Source: UBA1413 sp964395045 (GTDB lineage Bacteria; Bacteroidota; Bacteroidia; Bacteroidales; Prolixibacteraceae). From it: a stretch of 13,378 nucleotides of DNA. A program made the position numbers and the translations under genes. Below the pieces are notes generated by a model. The model was not told the origin of the DNA. It was given only the letters and a program-made list of their open reading frames with translations, and searched no databases. The stretch's first letter is position 1, and every line of letters begins with the position of its first letter. Below are positions 1-7,209 of the stretch, piece by piece. The stretch is from assembly GCA_964395045.1 (NCBI GenBank), contig CAYNBE010000094.1:1-13378 (forward strand), read 5' to 3'.

Positions 1-2705
1 CCCCCAAACGCCTCCACATTACCATTATTTCCATAATTGATCGTAAATGTATGCCACTTGTTAATAATAACCGCATTCCTTCCTGAAACATTTATCCATG
101 GATCAGGTAACGTAGCCGCAACAACCGTGAATGCATCTTTAAGCAGTTGTTCAACCCCGTTCATATTGATAACAATATCCCATTTACCGGTTGTTTTTCC
201 GTTCAAATTAAATAACCCGGCCAGAATACCACTTCCGGGGGATCCCAGGGCAAAACCTTTAATATCGGTTTCACCGGCTTTTCTGAGTGAAACTGTGGTT
301 CCACTGGCAGAGAGTCCGCCACCATAAACTGAAATGGAAACAAATCCTCCATTCCCGGCCTGTTTGGGTTCAATCCGGTCGATCCCGGCAATGGTAACCT
401 TTTTTAATCTCACCGTTTTGCTGTTTGTGTTGGCAGCTTCAAGGATCACTTCATATTCGCCGGGCTTCGGGTAAACATAATAAGGATTTCCCTTGTCAGA
501 AGTTATCCCGTCGCCAAAACGCCAATGGTAGGTTTTGCCGTTTTGCGTTTTATTGGTAAGCGAAATCTGGCTTATGTTTTGGTAAAGGTCGAATTCAGGC
601 AGGGGCGGGTTAAAATCGGAAACCGGCATTTCCACTGTATAGATCGGAATTCCATCGTTTCCATTTCCCGACATATCTTTAAAAGAACCGTTGAAATTGA
701 GGAACATTTTGAGGCCGTCTTCTTTTCCGGTTAACTTTTTCACCTGGTTCTGCAAAAGTTCCTCCTGTGTAAGGGCCCGGTTCCAAAGCCTGATATCATC
801 GATTTGGAATTTTGACGATCTGTTTATTGAACCCCTGGTCCCAATGATAAACAATCCGTTTCCCTGCTTTAGCTTCCCAGTGACTGTCTGTTTGCCAACC
901 AAAAGTCCGTCTACATACGTCCTGAAATTATTGATTCCTGCTTTTGCATCGTACGATATGGCAATGTGGTGCCATAGTGTATCACCAATGCCATTTTCAC
1001 CATACCAGTTATAATATTCGACAAAGTCGCCTTTGTCGGTTTTGATGCCGGGACTCATGCACATTTTTCCAAATCTTTTGCGGAGGATAACCTGGAAACC
1101 ATTGGGAAAGTCGATGCCTAAGTCGAGTCCGTTCACTTTTGCAAACAGGCTTACATCCATATTGTCGCCAATTGAGGCAAGGTCAAATTTAACCCAGGCC
1201 TCGGCGGTCAATGCAGTATCAAAATCGAGGCTTTGGGATGAAGGAACAATGACCACCTCCTGTTTGCCGGGATTAACCGTTGTCACCGACAACGATCGGT
1301 TGACTGGTCCAGGCTCAGGTTCCGAACTCAGTTTCCGGTAAAAAACATCAATATCAGATCCTCCGGCAATAAGTGCATCAACAACCCAATGTTTGTTACC
1401 ATCCGAATCAATAATCAGATCCGATACCAGGTAACTGAAGTAATGGAAAAAAGGAAAGAGCCGGGTGAAGTTGGAAAATGTTTTACCTCCGTCAGTTGAT
1501 TTAGCCGAGTTCATAAGATAGCCGTAAACATAAATAACTTGTCCGGTGGCATCGGAAGGATCAAATACCAACCCCGGGTAAGAGGTCGTGCCCACATAGT
1601 CAAATCCTTCAGGGAGGATGCCTTTTGATGGTGAAACTGTGTTTCCGTTATCGGCAGAAACGGCCATGTACAGCTGGGATGTTTTGCTCAGATAAGCAAG
1701 ATAGAGCTGTCCGTTTTTGACCAGCACGTTTTCCATTCCCGTCTGAAGATTGCTGCCGGCAATCAGCCCGTTGTTTATATCGGTTACCTTGCTAAAAGTC
1801 TGACCATTGTCGGAAGAGCGTGCATAAAATGTAGTCAACTGGTTATTCTTATTATACCCGGCATACACTAAATGAATGTTATTGCCCCATTTGGCAATTT
1901 TGGGTGCATAATGTCGTTCATTATAGCTTCTCATTGTTTTTTCCTCGCCGTTTTCATTCAGCAATTTGGTGTGAACGAAGGTAGCTCCCGCGTCATTGGA
2001 TATGGCAACCCAGGCCCGGTAGTCCGACACGTAATATTCGTACAATACAATCATCTGGTTCCCGTCGTACCAAAAGTCAGTGAGGGATGCATTAGCCGAA
2101 AAAATTGTCGTTTCGGTAAAAGAGAGACCATTGTTTACAGAAGCCAGCATAAAAAGTCCGCTCTTCGCATTGGGAGTCCCTTTGTATACAATGGCAACTT
2201 TGCCGTTTACCGCATTAATATGAATGGAGTTGAACCAACCATCGCCGCCTTTCGAAGCCAGTTGCCTGACCGGCTCAAACGTAGTCCCTCCGTCTGTGGA
2301 TCTGAAATAATACACTTTGCTGGCAAATCCGTTGTAAAAATCCATGTCGCATATGGCGATATGTACATTTTCGCCATCGACTGCCAGTTTCCGGTTTGCA
2401 GCATTTGATGCAAAATCGCCAACAGGATACTTAAACAGCGTAATTAATCTGGGGGTTTCCCAGGTATTGCCCAGATCAACTGAACGGATGTAATAAAGTT
2501 TGTAATTGTTGGTTTCAAACTGGATCCAGACAATGTGGATTTTATTGCCTGAAATGACCATTTCGGAATTTGCATCTTTTATTGCGCTGGTGGTTAATGA
2601 AGCCGAAAGGTTTTTCAAGTATGTTGAAACTTCCGGATTGATCGCTGATGTTTTTGCAATGAAAAGGATAATACATAATAACAAGTTAAAGCCTGCTAAC
2701 TTCAT
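1..2705 (-). CDS. Large secreted modular protein (Asp-box propeller, LamG, PKD, TIG-like), partial at 3' end
   Basis: One uninterrupted frame runs from an ATG at 2705 to the left edge: 901 codons with the C-terminus missing. Residues 1-21 form a signal peptide (short charged start, hydrophobic stretch LLLCIILFIA, Ala near the cut). Residues about 25-460 carry seven Asp-box motifs of the S-x-D-x-G-x-T-F/W type, for example RSVDLGNTW (74-82), RSTDGGTTF (135-143), RSSDNGQTF (296-304) and KSTDGGKTF (402-410), typical of sialidase/BNR-like beta-propellers. Residues about 470-660 resemble a LamG/concanavalin-like domain (AEAWVKFD, WHHIAISYD, FRTYVDG, IDDIRLWNRALT). Residues about 703-772 form a PKD domain (YHWRFGDG, then YVYPKPGEYEVIL). 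Residues about 773-865 look like an IPT/TIG domain. The architecture suggests a surface or secreted carbohydrate-binding or adhesive protein. Asp-boxes alone do not show sialidase activity, and I see no clear catalytic set. Export through T9SS is plausible but its sorting domain would lie outside the window. Confidence 0.85.
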   Translation of the reverse strand, partial: MKLAGFNLLLCIILFIAKTSAINPEVSTYLKNLSASLTTSAIKDANSEMVISGNKIHIVWIQFETNNYKLYYIRSVDLGNTWETPRLITLFKYPVGDFASNAANRKLAVDGENVHIAICDMDFYNGFASKVYYFRSTDGGTTFEPVRQLASKGGDGWFNSIHINAVNGKVAIVYKGTPNAKSGLFMLASVNNGLSFTETTIFSANASLTDFWYDGNQMIVLYEYYVSDYRAWVAISNDAGATFVHTKLLNENGEEKTMRSYNERHYAPKIAKWGNNIHLVYAGYNKNNQLTTFYARSSDNGQTFSKVTDINNGLIAGSNLQTGMENVLVKNGQLYLAYLSKTSQLYMAVSADNGNTVSPSKGILPEGFDYVGTTSYPGLVFDPSDATGQVIYVYGYLMNSAKSTDGGKTFSNFTRLFPFFHYFSYLVSDLIIDSDGNKHWVVDALIAGGSDIDVFYRKLSSEPEPGPVNRSLSVTTVNPGKQEVVIVPSSQSLDFDTALTAEAWVKFDLASIGDNMDVSLFAKVNGLDLGIDFPNGFQVILRKRFGKMCMSPGIKTDKGDFVEYYNWYGENGIGDTLWHHIAISYDAKAGINNFRTYVDGLLVGKQTVTGKLKQGNGLFIIGTRGSINRSSKFQIDDIRLWNRALTQEELLQNQVKKLTGKEDGLKMFLNFNGSFKDMSGNGNDGIPIYTVEMPVSDFNPPLPEFDLYQNISQISLTNKTQNGKTYHWRFGDGITSDKGNPYYVYPKPGEYEVILEAANTNSKTVRLKKVTIAGIDRIEPKQAGNGGFVSISVYGGGLSASGTTVSLRKAGETDIKGFALGSPGSGILAGLFNLNGKTTGKWDIVINMNGVEQLLKDAFTVVAATLPDPWINVSGRNAVIINKWHTFTINYGNNGNVEAFG

Positions 2706-2849
2706 CGTTCAAGTTGTTGATTGTTTATAATGAGTGTAATTAAGGTTCAGAAAAAAGAAATATTAACCCTGTTTTTCCCCGGGTTTTTCATTGAGGATTG
2801 ATTTTCACGGAAAAATATTCGGGCGTATCACAGGAATAGGTTACTTCTT

Positions 2850-2857
2850 CAAATATA
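2850..2857 (-). promoter_or_regulatory. Candidate -7 box for the secreted-protein gene
   Basis: Read on the minus strand this is TATATTTG, an exact match to the Bacteroidota -7 consensus TAnnTTTG, about 145 bases upstream of the ATG at 2705. No TTG is found at the expected -33 position and the surroundings are AT-rich, so a chance match is possible. Confidence 0.3.
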
Positions 2858-2910
2858 TAAATATTTCAATTCATTCTACTTGCTTTATTCTTTAAACAGC
2901 CGTATTATTT

Positions 2911-3030
2911 CATGGACCCCAACGGGATGAATTTTTTTTTGATGCCGGAGGCATCAAAGTCCAATATCCATGGTTGACCCTATGATTGATCTTATAGGTG
3001 ATAAAACAGGCCAACACCGGAGGTGCGGAA
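2911..3030. repeat. Cluster of short palindromes, REP-like interspersed element (putative)
   Basis: About 120 bp contain four small inverted repeats in series: CCC-AAC-GGG near 2918-2926; a perfect 9-bp stem TTTGATGCC with loop GGA and arm GGCATCAAA at 2938-2958; CCTAT/ATAGG at 2979-2998; and CACC-GGA-GGTG at 3015-3025. A run of T precedes the main stem on the plus strand. The pattern resembles short interspersed palindromic elements of Bacteroidota genomes, but only one copy is visible here, so repetition is inferred. The element ends just past the gltX stop codon. Confidence 0.45.
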
Positions 3031-3035
3031 GAAAT

Positions 3036-4568
3036 TCAGGGAAGTTTGATCTTTTCGACTGCCGTATTGAGGCGGGCAATAGTCTCTTCTTTACCTAGCA
3101 ATTCACAGATTTTAAACAGGTCGGGACCGATAGTTCCTCCGACCAGGCAAATGCGCAAAGCATTCATAACGGCTCCGAAATTCCACCCTTTTTCATTCAT
3201 GAAAGCTGAAAAATGTTCTTTGATAACAGGGGCTTCCCAGGGTGCTGGTATCTTCAGCAAACCGGCGATGGCCCTGATCTGCACAAAGGTTTCATTATTC
3301 CACCGTTTAGCGACTGTTTTTTCATCATACACATCCGGGGCCTCAAAGAAATAATGACCCTGGTCCCAGAAATCGGAAACAAAATCACAGCGCTCCCTGA
3401 TTTCTTCAACTACCTTCACCACTTTGGGAAAAGGGGCAGTGATGTTTTTTTCATTCAGTAAAGGGAAGAAAAGCCGGGCCAGTTCATCTGCCGGCTTTTT
3501 TTGCAGGTATTGTCGGTTAAACCACTTTGCCTTGACCGGGTCGAACCGGGATCCCGATTTGACCACTCTTTCCAGACTGAAACATTCCGTCATTTCTTCG
3601 AGGGTGAATATTTCCTGTTCTGTGCCTGGATTCCATCCCAGCAGGGCCAGCAGGTTCAGGAAGGCTTCCGGGAAATAGCCATCTTCACGGTATCCTCGGT
3701 AATTTTCACCTGTTTCGGGATCTTTCCATGACAGCGGGAAAACGGGAAATCCCAATTTGTCCCCGTCTCTTTTGCTCAGTTTTCCCTTGCCCTGGGGTTT
3801 CAATATCAGGGGAAGATGAGAAAAACGGGGCCGGGTATCTTCCCATCCGAATGCACGGTAAAGCAAAACGTGAAGCGGCAGTGAAGGAAGCCACTCTTCT
3901 CCCCTGATGACATGGGTGATTTCCATCAGGTGGTCGTCGACGACATTGGCCAGGTGATAGGTTGGCATGCCGTCGGACTTGAACAGTACCTTATCGTCTA
4001 GTTCCCGGGTGTTGAAAGTGACTCTCCCGCGGATCATATCTTCTTCGGTAATATCCAGATTCTCCGGCATTTTAAACCGGACGGCAAACGGTTCTCCGTT
4101 TTCAATTCTTTTCCTCACTTCCGCTTCGGGCAATGACAACGAGTTAACCAGGTTCATGCGTGTATGCTGATCATAGGAAAAAATCTCACCTTTTGCTTCC
4201 GCTTCGGCCCGCAGCCGGTCTAGTTCAGCAGGGGCATCGAAGGAGTAGTAAGCCCACCCGCGCTCAATCAGTTGCTGTGCATAGCTGGCGTAAATATCCC
4301 TGCGTTCGCTCTGACGGTAAGGACCGTAGCTGCCACCGAACCCGGGACCTTCATCCGGGATCAGGCCGCACCATTTCAGGCTTTCGATGATGTAATTCTC
4401 GGCACCGGGAACATACCGTACCTGATCGGTATCTTCGATCCGGAGAAGAAAATCCCCCCCGTGTTTTCTGGCAAAGAGATAGTTGAACAATGCTGTACGC
4501 ACTCCACCCATGTGCAATGGGCCGGTGGGACTAGGGGCAAACCGGACTCTCACTCTTCTCGATGTCAT
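3036..4568 (-). CDS. gltX: Glutamyl-tRNA synthetase
   Basis: Class I aminoacyl-tRNA synthetase that joins glutamate to tRNA-Glu with ATP in the cytoplasm. The 510 residues are a normal full length for bacterial GluRS. The N-terminal catalytic domain opens with VRFAPSPTGPLHMGGVRTAL, in which HMGG (19-22) is the HIGH signature. RIEDTD (43-48) follows and helps bind glutamate. YHLANVVDDHLMEITHVIRGEEW (204-226) is the conserved family block, and KLSKR (263-267) is the KMSKS-type loop. The C-terminal half (about 330-510) is the helical anticodon-binding region. The ATG at 4568 gives the expected short lead-in to the first beta strand, and a perfect -7 box lies 17 bases upstream. The stop is TGA at 3036-3038. 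The gene diverges from kbl. Whether it is discriminating or also charges tRNA-Gln cannot be decided without knowing if glnS is present elsewhere. Confidence 0.97.
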   Translation of the reverse strand: MTSRRVRVRFAPSPTGPLHMGGVRTALFNYLFARKHGGDFLLRIEDTDQVRYVPGAENYIIESLKWCGLIPDEGPGFGGSYGPYRQSERRDIYASYAQQLIERGWAYYSFDAPAELDRLRAEAEAKGEIFSYDQHTRMNLVNSLSLPEAEVRKRIENGEPFAVRFKMPENLDITEEDMIRGRVTFNTRELDDKVLFKSDGMPTYHLANVVDDHLMEITHVIRGEEWLPSLPLHVLLYRAFGWEDTRPRFSHLPLILKPQGKGKLSKRDGDKLGFPVFPLSWKDPETGENYRGYREDGYFPEAFLNLLALLGWNPGTEQEIFTLEEMTECFSLERVVKSGSRFDPVKAKWFNRQYLQKKPADELARLFFPLLNEKNITAPFPKVVKVVEEIRERCDFVSDFWDQGHYFFEAPDVYDEKTVAKRWNNETFVQIRAIAGLLKIPAPWEAPVIKEHFSAFMNEKGWNFGAVMNALRICLVGGTIGPDLFKICELLGKEETIARLNTAVEKIKLP

Positions 4569-4584
4569 TCTGTAAAATTTTCGC

Positions 4585-4592
4585 CAAAGATA
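4585..4592 (-). promoter_or_regulatory. -7 promoter box of gltX
   Basis: On the minus strand this reads TATCTTTG, a perfect match to TAnnTTTG, 17 bases before the gltX ATG. It implies a leader of only about 10-12 bases. I see no TTG at the -33 position. The position just before a start codon with no Shine-Dalgarno site is typical of Bacteroidota. Confidence 0.6.
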
Positions 4593-4622
4593 ACAATTCG
4601 TGATGGAAAGAGAGAGTCATGA

Positions 4623-4658
4623 AAGGATTCAGGATAGCTCGTGCTTTCCTGTATCCTT
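4623..4658. repeat. Symmetric 36-nt hairpin in the gltX/kbl divergent region
   Basis: Arms pair as AAGGAT/ATCCTT, CAGGA/TCCTG and AGC/GCT, giving 14 base pairs separated by two single T-T mismatches and closed by the loop TCGT. It sits between the two divergent -7 boxes, about 30 bases from that of gltX and 60 from that of kbl, so from these promoters it would not be transcribed. It could be a DNA-level operator or a stray palindrome. It has no T-tract and is not a normal terminator. Confidence 0.5.
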
Positions 4659-4718
4659 GGGAACATGGTTGCATTTCTTTTTATGCTTTTTGACATTCTG
4701 TGATTCGGGCTCTTTTTT

Positions 4719-4726
4719 TACCTTAG
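4719..4726 (+). promoter_or_regulatory. Candidate -7 box of kbl
   Basis: TACCTTAG matches TAnnTTTG at all but one fixed position and lies 12 bases before the kbl ATG. Transcription would start in the run of A just before the ATG, giving a very short leader. The nearest upstream TTG (4690-4692) is 26 bases away instead of about 19, so the -33 element is poor. Confidence 0.45.
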
Positions 4727-4738
4727 CAAAAAAAAGGT

Positions 4739-5929
4739 ATGTGCAAAAAATTGCAGGCTGATCTTCAGAAAACCATCAGCGAACTGAAGGAGCAGGGGCT
4801 GTATAAAACAGAAAGGATTATCACATCAGCCCAGGGTGCCGAAATTACCCTTGCGACCGGAGAAAAGGCACTGAACTTTTGTGCAAACAACTATCTGGGG
4901 CTGGCCAATCACCCCGAAATTGTTAAGGCCGCACAGGATATTATGAACCAATGGGGGTTCGGGCTTTCTTCGGTCAGGTTTATCTGTGGAACACAACAGA
5001 TACACAAGGAACTGGAAGAGAAAGTATCACGATTCCTGGGTACCGAAGATACCATTTTATATTGTGCGGCATTTGATGCCAATGGCGGTGTTTTTGAACC
5101 CCTTCTCGGAGAAGGATCGGCCATTATTTCTGACGAATTAAACCACGCTTCCATTATCGACGGGGTTCGCCTCTGTAAGGCACAGCGTTTCCGGTATAAA
5201 CATTCCGATATGAAAGAGCTGGAAAACTGTCTTCTGGAAGCCAGGACAGCTACATATAGGATAGTGGTTACCGACGGGGTGTTTTCGATGGATGGGGACA
5301 TCTGCCGGTTGCCCGAGATCGTCGGGTTGTGCGAAAAATATGATTCCCTGGTGATGGTCGATGATTCACATGCCACCGGATATATCGGGCCGACCGGCAG
5401 GGGTACGGCAGAACATTTCGGCCTTATAGGGAAAGTGGATATTATTACCACTACATTTGGCAAAGCCATGGGAGGAGGTAACGGGGGTTGTACATCGGGC
5501 AGAAACGAGATCATTGAATTTCTCAGGCAACGCTCCCGACCCTATCTTTTCTCCAATACACTGGCTCCTGCCACAGTCGGAGCCACTATGAAAGCCATCG
5601 AGATGCTCGAATCAAATCCATCCCTTGCATCCGGAGTGATGGAGAAAGCCGGACGATTCAGAAAAGCAATGGAGGCTGCCGGTTTCGATCTGGTGAAAGG
5701 AAATACGGCAATTATCCCCGTTATGGTTTATGATGAACCGACTGCCATCCGGTTTGCCGATGAACTACTGAAAGAAGGAGTGTATGTGATCGGTTTTGTC
5801 TTTCCGGTTGTTCCCAGGGGCAGGGCAAGAATCCGTGTTCAGATATCTGCCGCACATACCGAAGAACAAATCGACATGGCGGTCCGGGCGTTTATCAGGG
5901 CAGGAAAAAGAACGGGAATTATTAAATAA
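4739..5929 (+). CDS. kbl: Glycine C-acetyltransferase (2-amino-3-ketobutyrate CoA ligase)
   Basis: PLP-dependent enzyme of the alpha-oxoamine synthase family. It converts 2-amino-3-oxobutyrate plus CoA to glycine plus acetyl-CoA, the second step of threonine breakdown through threonine dehydrogenase. The length of 396 residues equals that of typical Kbl. Conserved blocks are LNFCANNYLGLANHPE (45-60), GLSSVRFICGTQ (75-86), SDELNHASIIDGVRLCKAQR (131-150), VTDGVFSMDGD (177-187), the PLP-site VDDSHATG (207-214) and TFGKAMGGGNGG (239-250), where K242 is the expected Schiff-base lysine. RQRSRPYLFSNTLAPA and the C-terminal block FPVVPRGRARIRVQISAAHT separate Kbl from the related KAPA synthase and ALA synthase. 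The tdh partner gene, adjacent in Escherichia coli, is absent from this window. Kbl diverges from gltX and is separated by 239 bp from the next plus-strand gene. Confidence 0.95.
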   Translation: MCKKLQADLQKTISELKEQGLYKTERIITSAQGAEITLATGEKALNFCANNYLGLANHPEIVKAAQDIMNQWGFGLSSVRFICGTQQIHKELEEKVSRFLGTEDTILYCAAFDANGGVFEPLLGEGSAIISDELNHASIIDGVRLCKAQRFRYKHSDMKELENCLLEARTATYRIVVTDGVFSMDGDICRLPEIVGLCEKYDSLVMVDDSHATGYIGPTGRGTAEHFGLIGKVDIITTTFGKAMGGGNGGCTSGRNEIIEFLRQRSRPYLFSNTLAPATVGATMKAIEMLESNPSLASGVMEKAGRFRKAMEAAGFDLVKGNTAIIPVMVYDEPTAIRFADELLKEGVYVIGFVFPVVPRGRARIRVQISAAHTEEQIDMAVRAFIRAGKRTGIIK

Positions 5930-6075
5930 AAGCTGTTGAATCACAGGAAAAATTGCGATATATTCTAACACAACTTATCCCAGTGTATCGGGAAAGATCC
6001 TATGAAGTTTTCACACCTGCATACCGTCCCTTTGCCAGTCGACAGGACAGTCAGGGAGCGACCCGGAGTAATTTT

Positions 6076-6095
6076 CTCTGTGAAGCTCAGTGAAG
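6076..6095. repeat. Tandem 10-bp duplication
   Basis: CTCTGTGAAG is followed directly by CTCAGTGAAG, two copies with one difference, about 75-95 bases upstream of the TIM-barrel gene. Function unknown; it may be a remnant of a low-complexity intergenic repeat. Confidence 0.35.
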
Positions 6096-6140
6096 TGTTT
6101 TTGTGTTTGCTGTATTTTAAATTTATCTGCTTCTTTCAGT

Positions 6141-6148
6141 TATATTTG
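6141..6148 (+). promoter_or_regulatory. -7 promoter box of the TIM-barrel gene
   Basis: TATATTTG is an exact match to TAnnTTTG and lies 20 bases before the ATG at 6169. The implied transcript would begin near 6153, before both the ATG and the in-frame TTG at 6160. No TTG occurs at the standard -33 distance. Confidence 0.5.
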
Positions 6149-6168
6149 CGAAACTTTAGTTGTTTAGT

Positions 6169-7167
6169 ATGAATAATCGAGATTTAAAAGGAAAATTCTC
6201 AAGGAGAGAATTTATTCGCGCTACCGCCGTATCAGCAGTTGCTATTCCATTTCTGCCAATTGTAACTGAATCCGGCGGAAGGGTGAAACCTGATTCCAGG
6301 TTCGGGGGAGTGCAGATAGGGGCTATCACTTACAGCTGGCGGAGCATGCCCGGAAAAGCTGAAGATATTCTGGGTTATTGTATCCGGTCGGGAATCAGCT
6401 CTGTTGAGCTGATGGGCAACGTTGCCGAAGAATATGCCGGGATACCTCCACAGGAAACCAGACCGTCTAATTTTGACTCCCTTGGCGAGGGCGAAAGAAA
6501 AAAAATTATGGAAGCTGTCAAACGTTCGGATGAAGAACGCAGGAAATGGAGGTTGGCGGGTGCCAAAGACAAATACAGGCAACTGAGAAAAATGTTTGAC
6601 AAAGCAGGTGTGAAGATACACATCGTAAAATTCTCCCCTGCAAAATGGACCGATGAAGAGATTGATTATGCCTTTGAATCAGCCAGGATTCTGGGAGCCA
6701 GGGGAGTTACCGATGAGATCGGAGAGGAAACTGCAAAAAAACTGGGCAAATTTGCTGAAAAGCATGGAATGCTGGCCATTTATCACAACCATGCCCAGCC
6801 GGGCCAGCCAGGTTTCAGTTTTGATCACTTTCTGGATTATTCGCCGGCCAACATGCTGAATTTCGATGCCGGCCATTATTTTGGTGCTACCGGAAAACAT
6901 CCCAACGAGATCATCGAAAGACTGCATGACCGGATTTTCAGCATTCACCTGAAGGATAAAACCGGTCCGGCAGGCAATCCGCCCAATACAAATATGCCCT
7001 GGGGAAAAGGCGAAACTCCTTTGGCCGATGTCCTTCGGCTGGTCCAGAAAAACAAATGGAACATTCCATGCGATATTGAACTTGAATACCCGGTACCGGA
7101 GGATTCTGATGCAGTGAGGGAAACCATCCGTTGTGTCACTTTTTGCAGGGAAATCCTGGAGAAATGA
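6169..7167 (+). CDS. Tat-exported sugar phosphate isomerase/epimerase-like TIM-barrel protein
   Basis: From the ATG at 6169 the product has 332 residues. The frame is also open to a TTG at 6160, adding three residues, but the ATG is preferred. SRREFIRAT (11-19, twin arginine at 12-13), followed by the hydrophobic stretch to about residue 31, is a twin-arginine signal peptide, so the folded protein should be sent across the inner membrane. The rest matches the xylose isomerase-like TIM-barrel family (Pfam AP_endonuc_2, COG1082). Likely strand ends and metal ligands are E80 (SVELMG), H206 and H208 (IYHNHAQ), D233 and H236 (NFDAGHY), H260 (SIHLKD), and E304 or E306 (DIELEYP). Substrate is unknown; relatives act on sugars, inositols or hydroxypyruvate. 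The gene appears monocistronic, with its own -7 box upstream and convergent mqnC 42 bp downstream. Confidence 0.85.
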   Translation: MNNRDLKGKFSRREFIRATAVSAVAIPFLPIVTESGGRVKPDSRFGGVQIGAITYSWRSMPGKAEDILGYCIRSGISSVELMGNVAEEYAGIPPQETRPSNFDSLGEGERKKIMEAVKRSDEERRKWRLAGAKDKYRQLRKMFDKAGVKIHIVKFSPAKWTDEEIDYAFESARILGARGVTDEIGEETAKKLGKFAEKHGMLAIYHNHAQPGQPGFSFDHFLDYSPANMLNFDAGHYFGATGKHPNEIIERLHDRIFSIHLKDKTGPAGNPPNTNMPWGKGETPLADVLRLVQKNKWNIPCDIELEYPVPEDSDAVRETIRCVTFCREILEK

Positions 7168-7209
7168 TCAATACGCCGTTGTGGTTGTAAAGTGCTTATG
7201 CATCGGGGA

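Larger units (their letters stand above)
2706..3035. other. Gene-free spacer between gltX and the secreted-protein gene
   Basis: This 330-bp stretch lies downstream of gltX and upstream of the minus-strand secreted-protein gene. I see no credible coding frame. The half nearest gltX (about 2911-3030) is a cluster of small palindromes listed separately. The half nearest the secreted-protein gene is AT-rich and holds one candidate -7 box at 2850-2857. The gap and the repeat make joint transcription of the two genes doubtful. Confidence 0.7.
5930..6168. other. Intergenic region between kbl and the TIM-barrel gene
   Basis: About 240 bp with no convincing gene and no clear intrinsic terminator after kbl. 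It holds a short tandem repeat (6076-6095) and the -7 box of the next gene (6141-6148). A frame of 56 codons (6002-6172) overlaps the next start but lacks any protein-like features. Confidence 0.6.

Noticed and set aside
2938..2958. Hairpin as an intrinsic terminator for gltX
   Set aside because: On the minus strand the stem is followed by a run of A, not T, so it lacks the U-tract of an intrinsic terminator.
4909..5514. 201-codon open frame on the minus strand inside kbl
   Set aside because: It lies wholly antisense to a well conserved enzyme gene and its translation looks like no protein family.
6160..6168. TTG at 6160 as the start of the TIM-barrel gene
   Set aside because: It adds only three residues, and the ATG at 6169 is the commoner start type and keeps a complete Tat signal.
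6002..6172. 56-codon plus-strand frame whose TGA overlaps the ATG of the TIM-barrel gene
   Set aside because: The product has no recognisable features, the frame contains the probable -7 box of the next gene, and nothing suggests its own promoter. The ATGA overlap is probably chance.
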